64,000 nt of DNA from Aquisalimonas lutea (lineage in GTDB: Bacteria > Pseudomonadota > Gammaproteobacteria > Nitrococcales > Aquisalimonadaceae): the NCBI RefSeq assembly GCF_030409225.1, contig NZ_JAUFPK010000001.1, positions 1,227,026-1,291,025 on the forward strand, given 5' to 3'. How positions within the stretch are numbered: the stretch's first letter is position 1; every line of letters begins with the position of its first letter. Both the position numbers and the translations under genes were made by a program. Shown here piece by piece: positions 19,672 through 28,724 of this stretch. Below the pieces are notes generated by a model. It made no database searches. It was not told where the DNA came from and saw only the letters and a program-made list of their open reading frames with translations.

Positions 19672-22600
19672 ATGGCGGAACAGGCGGGCCAGGATCGCTG
19701 GCAGTTCTGGGTGGATCGTGGCGGCACGTTCACCGACGTGATCGGGCGTCGGCCGGACGGGACCATGGTCATGCACAAGGTCCTCTCGGAGCACCCGGAA
19801 CGCTACCGGGATGCCGCCCTGCAGGGCATTCGCGACCTCCTCGGCCTGGCGCCGGACGACCCCATCCCCGCCGAGGCGCTGGAGGCGGTGAAGATGGGCA
19901 CCACCGTGGCCACCAACGCCCTGCTGGAGCGCAAGGGCGAGCCGACGGTGTTCGTCACCACCCGGGGCTTCGCCGACGCCCTGCGCATCGGCTACCAGAC
20001 CCGGCCGGACATCTTCGCCCTGGACATCCGCCTGCCGGAGCAGATCTACCGCCACGTGGTCGAGGTCGACGAGCGTGTCGCCGCCGACGGGACCGTCCTC
20101 GCCGCTCCGGATCCGGAGGCGGTGCGCGCGGCCCTGGAGGAAGCCCGGGACGCCGGCTGCACCGCCTGCGCGGTGGCCTTCATGCACGGCTATCGCTTCA
20201 CCGAGCACGAGGAGCAGGTGGCCGCCATCGCCCGCGAGGTGGGTTTCGGCCGGGTGAGTGTCTCGCACCGGGTCAGCCCGCTCATGCGCCTGGTCGGGCG
20301 CGGTGACACCACGGTGGTGGATGCCTACCTGTCGCCGATCCTCAAGCGCTACGCCGACCAGGTGGCCGCGGAGCTCGGTGACACGCGGCTGATGTTCATG
20401 AAAAGCGACGGCGGGCTTACCGACGCGCGCTGGTTTGAGGGCAAGGACGCCATCCTGTCCGGCCCGGCCGGCGGCATCGTGGGCTGCGTGCGCACCGCGT
20501 CCATGGCCGGCTTCGAGCAGGTCATCGGCTTCGACATGGGCGGCACGTCCACCGACGTGGCCCACTACAACGGCGAGTTCGAGCGCAGCTTCGAGACCGT
20601 CATCGGCGGCGTGCGCATGCGCGTGCCCATGATGCGCATCCACACCGTGGCCGCCGGCGGCGGCTCGCAGCTCCAGTTCGACGGCAGCCGCTACCGCGTC
20701 GGCCCGGAGTCCGCCGGCGCCGACCCGGGGCCGGCCTGCTACCGCCGCGGCGGCCCGCTCACGGTGACCGACTGCAACGTCATGCTGGGGCGCCTGCAGC
20801 CGGAGTTCTTCCCGCGGGTGTTCGGCCCCAACGGCGACGAGCCCCTGGATGCGGCCGTCGTCGTTGACGCCTTCCGGGAGCTCACCGAGCACATCCACGC
20901 CGAGACCGGCGATCGCCGCAGCCCGGAAGAGGTGGCGGAAGGCTACCTGCGCATCGCCGTGGAGAACATGGCCAACGCCATCAAGCAGATCTCCGTGCAG
21001 CGCGGCCACGACGTCACCGGCTATACCCTCAACTGCTTCGGCGGCGCCGGCGGCCAGCACGCCTGCCGCGTGGCCGACGCCCTGGGCATGGCGCGGGTGC
21101 TGATCCATCCCTTCGCCGGGGTGCTGTCGGCCTACGGCATGGGCCTGGCGGACCTCACCACCATGCGCGAGCTGGCCGTGGACGCGCCCCTGAACGCGCA
21201 CAACCAGGCCGAGCTCGCCCCGCGGCTGGAGCGCGCCGAGCGCGAGGGCCGCGACGAGCTCCTGGCCCAGGGAGCGCCGGCCGAGGGCATCCGGGCGGTG
21301 CACAAGCTCCAGCTCCGATACGCCGGCACCGACACCGCCCTGCTGGTGGACCACGGCGATGCCGAGGCGGTGCGCGCGGACTTCGAGACCCTGCACCGCA
21401 CGCGCTTCGGCTTCGTCATGCCGGACAAGGACGTGATCATCGCCGCCGCCGTGGTGGAGGTCATCGGCAGCGACGGCGCCCTGGCGGCGGAGCCGGAGCA
21501 GCCGCCGCGGCCGGCGGGCGAGGCGCCGACGCCGCTGGGCCAGGTGAGCGCCTGGATGGACGGCGCCTCGCGCACGGTGCCCGTCTACGACCGCGAGGCC
21601 CTGGCGCCCGGGGACACCATCCCCGGCCCGGCGATCATCCGCGACCCGGTCTCCACCATCGTCGTGGAGCCGAGCTGGCGCCTGGGCGTCAACGCCTACG
21701 GCCACGTGCTCATGGACCGCGAGCGCGCCGCTTCCGGCCCCGCCGTGGGCACCGAGGCGGACCCGGTCATGCTGGAGGTGTTCAACAACCTGTTCATGAA
21801 CGTCGCCGAGCAGATGGGCGTGACCCTGGAGAACACGGCGCAGTCCGCCAACATCAAGGAGCGCCTGGACTTCTCCTGCGCGGTGTTCGACGCCGGCGGC
21901 GGCCTGGTGGCCAACGCCCCGCACGTGCCCGTGCACCTGGGCTCCATGGGCGAGAGCGTGCGCGCCATCATCGCCGCGCGCTCCGGGACCATGCAGCCCG
22001 GCGACGTGTTCATGCTCAACGACCCCTACCAGGGCGGCACCCACCTGCCGGATATCACCGTCGTGACCCCGGTGTTCGGCGAGGATGAGCGCAGCATCAT
22101 CTTCTACGTGGCCAGCCGCGCCCACCACGCCGACGTGGGCGGCCTCACGCCCGGGTCCATGCCGCCCCACAGCCGGCACATCGACGAAGAGGGCGTGCTC
22201 ATCAGCAACGTCCAGGTGCTCGCCCGGGGCGAGCTGCAGGAGCACGCCCTGCGCGCGCTCTTCGCCGGCGGCCCCTGGCCGGCGCGCAACATCGAGCAGA
22301 ACCTCAGCGACCTGCGCGCCCAGATCGCCGCCAACAACCGCGGCGTCAACGAGCTCCGCGGCCTGGTGAGCCAGTACGGGCTGGACGTGGTGCACGCCTA
22401 CATGGACCACGTCCAGGCCAACGCCGCCGAGCAGGTCCGCCGCGTGCTGGACGTGCTCGACGACGGCACTTGGGAGAAGCGGCTGGACAGCGGCGCCGTG
22501 GTGCGCGCCGCCATCCGCGTGGATCGCGCCGAGCGCCGCGCGGTGGTGGATTTCACCGGCTCCAGCCCCCAGCAGCCGAGCAACTTCAACGCCCCCCGCG

Positions 22601-23286
22601 CGGTCACGCGGGCGGCGGTGCTGTACGTGCTGCGCACGCTGGTCCAGGACGCCATCCCGCTCAACGACGGCTGCCTGGAGCCTATCGACCTGGTGATCCC
22701 CGAGGCGTCCATGCTCAACCCCGAGCACCCCGCCGCGGTGGTGGCCGGCAACGTCGAGGTCAGCCAGGTGGTCACCGACGCCCTCTATGCCGCGCTGGGC
22801 GTGCTGGCCAACGGCCAGGGGACCATGAACAACGTCACCTTCGGCAACGACACCTACCAGCACTACGAGACCCTGTGCGGCGGCGCCGGCGCGGGCAACG
22901 GCTTCCACGGCGCCAGCGCCGTCCACGTGCACATGACCAACAGCCGGCTCACCGACCCGGAGGTCCTCGAGACGCGCTTCCCGGTGCGGCTGGACGGCTT
23001 CGCCATCCGCCGCGACTCCGGCGGGGGCGGGCGCTGGCACGGCGGCAACGGCGTCGAGCGGCGGCTGCGCTTCCTCGAGCCCATGACCGTGGCGGTGCTC
23101 GCCAACAGCCGCAGCGAGGCCCCGGCCGGCATCCGCGGTGGGGGCGACGGCCTCTGCGGCGAGCAGTTCGTGGAGCGCAGCGACGGCGCCCGGGAGGTGC
23201 TGACCGGGACCGACCGCGCGGACATGAACGCCGGCGACCTGTTCGTGATCCGTACGCCGGGCGGGGGCGGATTTGCAAGCGACTAG
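19672..23286 (+). CDS. 5-oxoprolinase / hydantoinase, fused A and B subunits
   Basis: A 1204-residue ATP-dependent cyclic-imide hydrolase. The N-terminal half (HyuA type, about 1-690) has the phosphate-binding loop [26 protein letters not shown] and [12 protein letters not shown]. The C-terminal half (HyuB type, about 700-1200) begins [15 protein letters not shown] and has [28 protein letters not shown] and a Gly-rich end ([14 protein letters not shown]). The fused length matches eukaryotic-type OPLAH and bacterial 5-oxoprolinases, so cleavage of 5-oxoproline to glutamate is the likeliest reaction; hydantoins are possible. It is followed by a flavin reductase and a globin on the same strand. 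Confidence 0.92.
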   Translation: MAEQAGQDRWQFWVDRGGTFTDVIGRRPDGTMVMHKVLSEHPERYRDAALQGIRDLLGLAPDDPIPAEALEAVKMGTTVATNALLERKGEPTVFVTTRGFADALRIGYQTRPDIFALDIRLPEQIYRHVVEVDERVAADGTVLAAPDPEAVRAALEEARDAGCTACAVAFMHGYRFTEHEEQVAAIAREVGFGRVSVSHRVSPLMRLVGRGDTTVVDAYLSPILKRYADQVAAELGDTRLMFMKSDGGLTDARWFEGKDAILSGPAGGIVGCVRTASMAGFEQVIGFDMGGTSTDVAHYNGEFERSFETVIGGVRMRVPMMRIHTVAAGGGSQLQFDGSRYRVGPESAGADPGPACYRRGGPLTVTDCNVMLGRLQPEFFPRVFGPNGDEPLDAAVVVDAFRELTEHIHAETGDRRSPEEVAEGYLRIAVENMANAIKQISVQRGHDVTGYTLNCFGGAGGQHACRVADALGMARVLIHPFAGVLSAYGMGLADLTTMRELAVDAPLNAHNQAELAPRLERAEREGRDELLAQGAPAEGIRAVHKLQLRYAGTDTALLVDHGDAEAVRADFETLHRTRFGFVMPDKDVIIAAAVVEVIGSDGALAAEPEQPPRPAGEAPTPLGQVSAWMDGASRTVPVYDREALAPGDTIPGPAIIRDPVSTIVVEPSWRLGVNAYGHVLMDRERAASGPAVGTEADPVMLEVFNNLFMNVAEQMGVTLENTAQSANIKERLDFSCAVFDAGGGLVANAPHVPVHLGSMGESVRAIIAARSGTMQPGDVFMLNDPYQGGTHLPDITVVTPVFGEDERSIIFYVASRAHHADVGGLTPGSMPPHSRHIDEEGVLISNVQVLARGELQEHALRALFAGGPWPARNIEQNLSDLRAQIAANNRGVNELRGLVSQYGLDVVHAYMDHVQANAAEQVRRVLDVLDDGTWEKRLDSGAVVRAAIRVDRAERRAVVDFTGSSPQQPSNFNAPRAVTRAAVLYVLRTLVQDAIPLNDGCLEPIDLVIPEASMLNPEHPAAVVAGNVEVSQVVTDALYAALGVLANGQGTMNNVTFGNDTYQHYETLCGGAGAGNGFHGASAVHVHMTNSRLTDPEVLETRFPVRLDGFAIRRDSGGGGRWHGGNGVERRLRFLEPMTVAVLANSRSEAPAGIRGGGDGLCGEQFVERSDGAREVLTGTDRADMNAGDLFVIRTPGGGGFASD

Positions 23287-23417
23287 CTCCCTGGCTACCA
23301 TCGCGTGCACACGCCGCGCACAACCCGCACCGGAGCCGGTATTCCGCCGGGTCCGTGACCGTGAATCCGCCGAGGCACGATCCCATGGCTTCGCATGCAG
23401 TGGCCCGGAGCACTGAA

Positions 23418-23903
23418 ATGGCAGAGATCGCCGATCACCGCGCGCTCAAGCAGGCTCTGGGGCGCTATGCCACGGGCGTTGCCGTGGTAACGGCGCTGCG
23501 CGCCGACGGCGAGCCCGTGGGGCTGACGGTGAACTCGTTCACGTCGGTGTCGCTGGAGCCGCCGCTGATCCTGTGGTGCCTGGACAACAACTCGCCCAAC
23601 CTGGCCGCGTTCGAGCGTGCCGGCCACTTCGCCGTGAACGTGCTCGCCGCCGAGCAGGGCTGGATCGCCACGCGCTTCGCCAAGCCCGTGGAGGACAAGT
23701 TCGGCGGCGTCGACTGGCGGGCGGGCGACCACGGCCTGCCCGTGCTCGCGGAGACCGTGGCGTGCCTTACCTGTCGAACCTACAGCGAGCATCCCGGCGG
23801 CGACCACGTCATCCTCCTCGGCGAGGTGGAGGCGTTTACGGATGCCCCGGGCGACCCGCTGGTCTACGTCGACGGCACCTACCAGGTGCCGCGCACCGAG
23901 TAA
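23418..23903 (+). CDS. Flavin reductase-like FMN-binding protein
   Basis: A 161-residue protein of the flavin reductase (HpaC/ActVB) family: split-barrel fold with GRYATGVAVVTA, VNSFTSVSLEPPLILWCL (FMN loop), HFAVNVLA and DHVILLGEVE. It reduces FMN or FAD with NAD(P)H, usually to supply a monooxygenase. No partner oxygenase is next to it. GGAG lies 7 bases before the ATG at 23418; an alternative ATG at 23385 would add 11 residues. The gene ends 17 bases before the globin gene, so these two are probably one transcript. Confidence 0.88.
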   Translation: MAEIADHRALKQALGRYATGVAVVTALRADGEPVGLTVNSFTSVSLEPPLILWCLDNNSPNLAAFERAGHFAVNVLAAEQGWIATRFAKPVEDKFGGVDWRAGDHGLPVLAETVACLTCRTYSEHPGGDHVILLGEVEAFTDAPGDPLVYVDGTYQVPRTE

Positions 23904-23920
23904 CCGCTGGTTCGTTGGTG

Positions 23921-24337
23921 ATGCCGGACCTGGACACGCCCGAGCGCATCGATGCGTTCATCGACGCCTTCTACGAACACGTCCTGGACGACCCGCTGCT
24001 GGCGCCGGTGTTCCTGGACGTCGCGGCCATCGACGTCCCCGAGCACCTGGCGGTGATCAAGGGCTACTGGCGCAAGATGCTGCTCGGCCACGATTCCTAC
24101 CGCCGCAACATGATGGCCCGCCACGAGGCCGTGCACGGCCGCTGCGGCCTGGAGGCCCGGCATTTCGAGCGCTGGCTGGCGCTCTACCGCGCTATCCTGG
24201 CGGCCCGCTTCCAGGGGCCCTATGCGCGCCGCGCCGACACCCTGGCCGTGACCATTGCCGGCAACATGCAGCGCTGGCTGCATAGCCGAAAGGGTACTGA
24301 TCGGGCACGCCGGCGGGTTCGTGGCGTTGAGCCGTAA
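23921..24337 (+). CDS. Truncated globin, probably group III
   Basis: A 138-residue 2-over-2 globin. The pattern RIDAFIDAFYEHVLDDPLLAPVF, the Trp in IKGYWRKMLLG, and HEAVHGRCGLEARHFERWLALY (proximal-His helix region) match group III truncated haemoglobins. Such proteins bind O2 or NO; the role is not established. The last 15 residues are Arg-rich and outside the fold. It is translationally close to the flavin reductase, which could keep its haem reduced (inference from adjacency). Confidence 0.82.
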   Translation: MPDLDTPERIDAFIDAFYEHVLDDPLLAPVFLDVAAIDVPEHLAVIKGYWRKMLLGHDSYRRNMMARHEAVHGRCGLEARHFERWLALYRAILAARFQGPYARRADTLAVTIAGNMQRWLHSRKGTDRARRRVRGVEP

Positions 24338-24344
24338 ATTGGGG

Positions 24345-24366
24345 GGCCCAAGCTCGGGGCCTTCTT
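24345..24366 (+). terminator. Probable intrinsic terminator after the globin gene
   Basis: GGCCC pairs with GGGCC around a 7-base loop and is followed by TTCTT, 7 bases after the globin stop. The stem is short but GC-only. It also marks the edge of the AT-rich accessory patch. Confidence 0.45.
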
Positions 24367-24368
24367 GA

Positions 24369-25425
24369 TTGGCGGGTAATCGATATCGCGATCCTGATCG
24401 GATCAGCGCGAGTTAGGCTCTTTTCCGCGAGAAACTCTCTTGTGCAACCGTCGGTTAGATAGGTAACTATTTCTATAGTTTGTAATCATCTGCTACGGGT
24501 TGGGCAGCATGAGATACTAACGGTACGGAATTGTTGGAGTCGTGTCATTTCCCCCAAGAGTTCCTTTGGAAATCCGGTCCGTGCCAACGCCACGGAGGAG
24601 CCTTGAGGCTGTTTCTCGCATTGCTGAAACGCGCTTTCTCGCACTGTTGGTCCGTTGCGCCGAATCCCTTGGCGTCGTAGTGCGGTATACGGGTGGACGC
24701 CGGCTGCGAAGTCTAAAATCTTATCAAGAAGAGCGCCCAGTTGATTATTGAAAAGGCTGCGGTTGCTTTCTTGGTTAAGTCTTCATAGAGGTGCCATCAT
24801 TCTGCTGCAATATAAAGACCTTTTCCGTTGGCAATAACGCTGTAATTATAAGCTACTAAAGTATCTAATCACCCTATGGAATAGCGAGCGACGCCGCAAG
24901 CCCATTGTTGGGAAATGAAGAAGTATTTACATTCTATTCGGTATTTCCGTTCGAATACTTTATAATCGCCTTTTGCGATGGCCTCCTCTGTGGCGTGAAT
25001 TCGGCGATGTTATAGGAAGGGCAGTGTTTGCGCATTTTTGTTCTCCTTGTTTATACGGTTTCTATTTTTCTTTGATCTGGGTTGTGCACATGATATGCAA
25101 TCGCCTTTCTTTTGTTTCCTTCAATTTTGGTGTGCGACGGGGATGATTTGCCGTATTATCATGGAAAATTATGCACTATTGATAATGCATATAGACGTAT
25201 TGACTTCGCGGAAGTTGATGATGTTGATGCGGGCAAAACGTGTTAACGAAGTGTCACGGCGCATCAGATCTTTGTCGGACAACTTTACAAATAAAATTCC
25301 TCTGTCGTCAGCATCTCACGTTGGAATGTTTGTTAGTCAAGCAAGGAAGCATTTCTCTCGTTTAGGCACGCATATTGCTAGTACCTTGCTTGTGAGACGG
25401 GAGCTTCCTGCTATGGAGGTATGTC
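24369..25425. other. AT-rich accessory DNA with no convincing gene
   Basis: Base composition drops abruptly here and stays AT-rich to about 26,160. Two open frames exist on the plus strand. One is 24542-24751 (69 codons, GTG start, Arg-rich product, no homology recognised). The other is 25038-25448, listed separately. Neither has a strong ribosome site. Long AT-rich stretches such as TAATTATAAGCTACTAAAG suggest foreign origin. No tRNA, integrase or attachment site is visible at either edge. Confidence 0.6.
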
Positions 25426-25448
25426 ATGAAATCATATACGAAGAATGA
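25038..25448 (+). CDS. Hypothetical protein in AT-rich patch (doubtful)
   Basis: An open frame of 136 codons; the first part is a hydrophobic Phe-rich stretch, and the part from the ATG at 25161 (95 residues) is more protein-like, with RAKRVNEVSRRIRSL and a basic helix. No family is recognised and no clear ribosome site precedes any start. Its 3' end overlaps the start of the next gene by 23 bases and contains that gene's GGAGG site, which would be unusual but would allow coupling. Treat as unproven. Confidence 0.3.
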   Translation: MFSLFIRFLFFFDLGCAHDMQSPFFCFLQFWCATGMICRIIMENYALLIMHIDVLTSRKLMMLMRAKRVNEVSRRIRSLSDNFTNKIPLSSASHVGMFVSQARKHFSRLGTHIASTLLVRRELPAMEVCHEIIYEE

Positions 25449-25875
25449 GGAAAATGAAAAATTTTCTTTCGAGAGAGACTTGAGAGAGCTTCTTATTAGA
25501 AACGAGATTTTGGTTACTGCGTATTCCAAGTTGTTCGTGTTAATTCTAGTCACCGTTTTGCTTGTTCATATTATATTTGCCGGCTTGTATCTTATCTACG
25601 AGCCGGCGACGAGTATGCCATTGGTTTTCCAATTTGTTGCATTTAACATTACTGCTGTTATTGTTGAAGTATTCCTTAGCCGTATGGTTTTTATGCTAGC
25701 TTCGCGAGCTGGTCAACTGAGAGATCTTCGTTGTGTATCCCTGATTGCGGCTCAGGAAACGGACGCTTCTCGTCTGGAGTCGATTGCTCGTACCGTGACG
25801 GTGCTGCGGCGGGATTCTGGTTCATTGAAAGTTATGGATGTTGAAGAGGCGGCCACTTCTTTTCGTAAAAAATAA
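25426..25875 (+). CDS. Small two-helix membrane protein, unknown function
   Basis: A 149-residue protein with a charged N-terminus (KNEENEKFSFERDL), two hydrophobic helices at about 40-62 (LFVLILVTVLLVHIIFAGLY) and 68-92 (LVFQFVAFNITAVIVEVFL), and a soluble C-terminal part with a predicted helix (SRAGQLRDLRCVSLIAAQET). GGAGG lies 7 bases before the ATG, so it is very likely translated. Codon use is AT-rich, unlike neighbouring housekeeping genes, which points to acquisition by transfer. I recognise no family. Confidence 0.65.
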   Translation: MKSYTKNEENEKFSFERDLRELLIRNEILVTAYSKLFVLILVTVLLVHIIFAGLYLIYEPATSMPLVFQFVAFNITAVIVEVFLSRMVFMLASRAGQLRDLRCVSLIAAQETDASRLESIARTVTVLRRDSGSLKVMDVEEAATSFRKK

Positions 25876-26165
25876 TGGTTATGAAGTTGCAAGTAGGAGG
25901 TCTTTACCCTTTAATTATTCTTTTTAGTAGGGCTTAAAAGCATCGTTTATTCTCTTGAATAATATGCTATTTCTTCTTCATTTTGTTTGGGTGCACCTGA
26001 TTCCCATTAGAAAATATTATGCAATGTAGTACGTTTCCAAGGTGCGCGATATGTGTGGGTCGATCGCCCGGATGCAATCGTGGCGAAGTGAAAGGGTGTT
26101 GATTGATGGTGCTTATCGGATATGACGCAAAGCCACGGAATCAGGCAGCATGGTAGGTTGACGTA

Positions 26166-27347
26166 GTGACCAGAAAACTTTCATCAACGGAGGCGTGGGT
26201 GGGCATCGTCATCATCGGAACTGGCCTGGCCGGCTATACCACGGCCCGGGAGCTGCGCAAACACGACACGGAAACGCCCCTGACCCTGGTCACCGCCGAC
26301 TCCGGGCGGGCCTACTCCAAGCCCATGCTCTCCACGGGCTACCGCAAGCAGCAGACGCCGTCGGATCTGGTCCAGGGCGAGCCCGCCGCCATGGCGGAGT
26401 CGCTGGATGCGCAGGTGCTCACCGGAACCTCTGTCGAGGCCCTGCTGCCCGGGGAGTCCGCGATCCGGCTGACCGACGGCACGACACTCCCCTATGAACA
26501 GCTCGTCCTCGCGCTGGGCGCCGATCCCATCGCGCCGCCGCTCGGCGGCGATGCCGCGGAGGCCGTGTTCCAGGTCAACGATCTGGATCAGTACGAGCGT
26601 TTCCGGGCGGCCGCCGACGATGCCCGGCGAGTCGTCATTATGGGCGGCGGGCTCATCGGCTGCGAGTTCGCCAACGACCTCCGCGAGGCGGGCCACGGCG
26701 TGGACCTGGTGTTCCCCGAGCCGCTGCCGCTGCCGCGGCTTCTGCCGGAGCAGCCCGCCTGGGCCCTGCACGCGGCCCTGACGGAAATGGGGGTGGCCAT
26801 TCATACCGGTGTGACCCTGGTTGCCGTCGATCACGGTACAGCCGGGGTGGTGGCTACACTGTCCAGTGGTCGGACCCTGGAAGCGGACGTGGTGCTCGCG
26901 GCCATCGGGTTGCGGCCCCGCACGTCTCTGGCGAAGACCGCGGGGCTTACGGTGGAGCAGGGCATCCGCACGGATCGCTGGCTGGCCACCTCCGAGCCGA
27001 ATATCTATGCGCTTGGCGATTGCGCCGCGGTGGGGGGCTACGTGCTGCCCTACGTGGCGCCACTGACCAACGCCGCCCGCGCGCTGGGCCGCACGCTCGC
27101 CGGCGAGCCCGCACCCGTGCACTACCCGGTGATGCCGGTGACGGTGAAGACGAGTTGCTGCCAGGTCGTGGCCTGGCCGCCCCCGGAGGATGCCCCCGGG
27201 GCGTGGCAGTTCGACGGCGAGGGCCAAAACCTGCGCGGCGAGTACCGCGACACCGCAGGCACCCTCCACGGCTTCGCCCTGACCGGCAAGCGCATCAAGG
27301 AGCGCATGCCGCTGACCAAGGAAATGCCTCCGTTGCTTGGGGAGTGA
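26166..27347 (+). CDS. FAD-dependent NAD(P)H oxidoreductase, rubredoxin reductase-like
   Basis: A 393-residue pyridine-nucleotide disulfide oxidoreductase. The FAD-binding motif is VIIGTGLAGYTTARELR near residue 15, the NAD(P) motif VVIMGGGLIGCEFANDL near 157 and the second FAD motif IYALGDCA near 278. The C-terminal domain (YPVMPVTVKTSCCQVVAWPP) matches rubredoxin-NAD reductases of the AlkT/RubB group. No redox-active CxxxxC is present, in line with that group. No rubredoxin gene adjoins it, so the partner must be elsewhere. A GTG start at 26166 is used. The abrupt return to GC-rich sequence at this gene shows it belongs to the normal backbone. Confidence 0.85.
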   Translation: MTRKLSSTEAWVGIVIIGTGLAGYTTARELRKHDTETPLTLVTADSGRAYSKPMLSTGYRKQQTPSDLVQGEPAAMAESLDAQVLTGTSVEALLPGESAIRLTDGTTLPYEQLVLALGADPIAPPLGGDAAEAVFQVNDLDQYERFRAAADDARRVVIMGGGLIGCEFANDLREAGHGVDLVFPEPLPLPRLLPEQPAWALHAALTEMGVAIHTGVTLVAVDHGTAGVVATLSSGRTLEADVVLAAIGLRPRTSLAKTAGLTVEQGIRTDRWLATSEPNIYALGDCAAVGGYVLPYVAPLTNAARALGRTLAGEPAPVHYPVMPVTVKTSCCQVVAWPPPEDAPGAWQFDGEGQNLRGEYRDTAGTLHGFALTGKRIKERMPLTKEMPPLLGE

Positions 27348-27917
27348 ACGGGCCCTCGTCACCGGTACGGCCGGCGAGTTCGAGCCTGGGGATCGCTGTG
27401 TCCATGACTCCGGCATGCACGTGAACCGCAACCCGGGCAGCCGTGGAATCCCTTACCCGGTTCATTGCCGAGGACATCGTTGCGTTGTCGTCGGCGGAGT
27501 GCTTCCCGCCGGAGTTGGTGCTTCCTGGCAGCCGGTTCCCTTTGGAGAAGGCACCTGTAGCAGGCGCGTTGTGACTGTTGAACATAATCGCGGCTTGGTT
27601 GCGCCCGCCATGGATCGTTGCAGCCATCATCGAGGCATGATGGCTGCAAACCTTCGTCGCCAGACGCGCTCGCCCTGATGCTGTGCGGCGAGCGTCCCGA
27701 ATCGCCGCGTCATCGTAAGCGCCCACGTGGGTGAGACCGGTATCTGGCGCACCTGACACCGCATTCGAACGCTCACGAAAGAAACCTCGATGGGACGCCA
27801 ACCACCATTGGCTTCGGCGGGCTGGCGCCGAGATTCTCTCCTGTCGCGGTTCCAATGTCGGTGTCTTCTGCAGAGACCCCGTGTCGACCATCGTCAGCGT
27901 TGTGTTCTCGAAAGCGG
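27348..27917. other. Gene-poor 570-bp stretch beside the phage-like region
   Basis: Open frames occur on both strands (the longest on the minus strand is 198 codons and overlaps the 3' end of the reductase), but none has a ribosome site, a recognisable fold or plausible residue composition. No repeat or RNA gene is seen. It is probably decayed or untranslated island DNA. Confidence 0.45.
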
Positions 27918-28635
27918 CTAAGGGGCGTGAGACATGGTCTGTGAGGCGAGGTTATGGGCCCGCGGCTGAGGGAGCCGAACCTCGACAATGACACCGGCGA
28001 GTCTAGCTTGGTCCCCGTCAACGAGTTTGGCGTGCATCGGGTCATCCGGGACAAATTCCAAATCTCCCTTGGGCGTTCGATGTTTGGCGCGGCGAACGAG
28101 CAATGAGCCTGTTTCATCATCTGAAACAACGACTAACGCTCCAGGCGGCTGGCCGGCCGCTTGCGCGTCCGGGACGGGCGTAAACAGCACCAGTGCGTTC
28201 TGGCCACCGCCGTCGATGTTCTGACCCCCTGTGCCGGAGACCCTGACTCCGACGAGGGGGGCCGAGCGCGGTGTTGCGATCACCGCCTCAGGGGTGACGG
28301 ATGCGCAAGCGGTGCGCAGAGCTTCGTACGCGCGTTCCGGCGAATATTACGGGGACCCAACGGAGCTGGGGGCGCTGGGATGGATCGGGCGTATATCCCT
28401 GTTCTTGTCGAGGGGTGGGCGCCCCGTAGCGCAGATACGAGCCCGAGACGTCGAGTGCGCGCGCGATTTCGTCGATACGACGCGAGCAGCGTTCTGGGTT
28501 TCGTTCCTGGACCATGACGGTTTGTCGGCAGACACCGGCTAGTCCGGCGAGCTGGCGCTGTGTTAGTTTCGCCTGCTTGCGGAGATGATACACACGCGCG
28601 CCGACGCTGTTGTCTTCAGAATTGCACTCTGTCAT
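27918..28635 (-). pseudogene. XRE/S24-type phage repressor split by a frameshift
   Basis: From the ATG at 28635 (AGAGG upstream) the N-terminal frame encodes an HTH: VGARVYHLRKQAKLTQRQLAGLAGVCRQTVMVQE, then RRIDEIARALDVSGSYLRYG. It runs into a different frame near 28340-28350 and stops at 28288. The continuing frame (28340 to 27918) reads SPERAYEALRTACASVTPEAV and then a tail like the end of S24/CI repressors: GALVVVSDDETGSLLVRRAKHR, GDLEFVPDDP, RLAGVIVEVRL. The S24 catalytic Lys position carries Arg, so self-cleavage is doubtful even before the shift. The two halves are in the correct order and abut, hence one broken gene, unless the shift is a sequencing error or programmed. Confidence 0.65.
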
Positions 28636-28684
28636 CGCGTTTTACCTCTGTGTCGTACTTGTTACTGCACTGTGGGAGGTGGCG

Positions 28685-28714
28685 GTGTTGGCTTCGCTGC
28701 GTCGAAGCCAACAC
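28685..28714. promoter_or_regulatory. 12-bp perfect inverted repeat between endonuclease and repressor genes
   Basis: GTGTTGGCTTCG pairs perfectly with CGAAGCCAACAC around a 6-base loop. It lies 11 bases past the endonuclease stop and 50-79 bases upstream of the repressor ATG. No T-run follows on the minus strand, so it may be a terminator without tail or an operator for the repressor. Confidence 0.5.
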
Positions 28715-28724
28715 GAGTCGCCTT

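Noticed and set aside
19615-23310. 1231-codon open frame antisense to 5-oxoprolinase
   Set aside because: Same reason: no family, skewed composition, and the sense gene has all motifs.
27295-27891. 198-codon minus-strand frame after the FAD reductase
   Set aside because: No ribosome site, no fold, overlaps the reductase 3' end.
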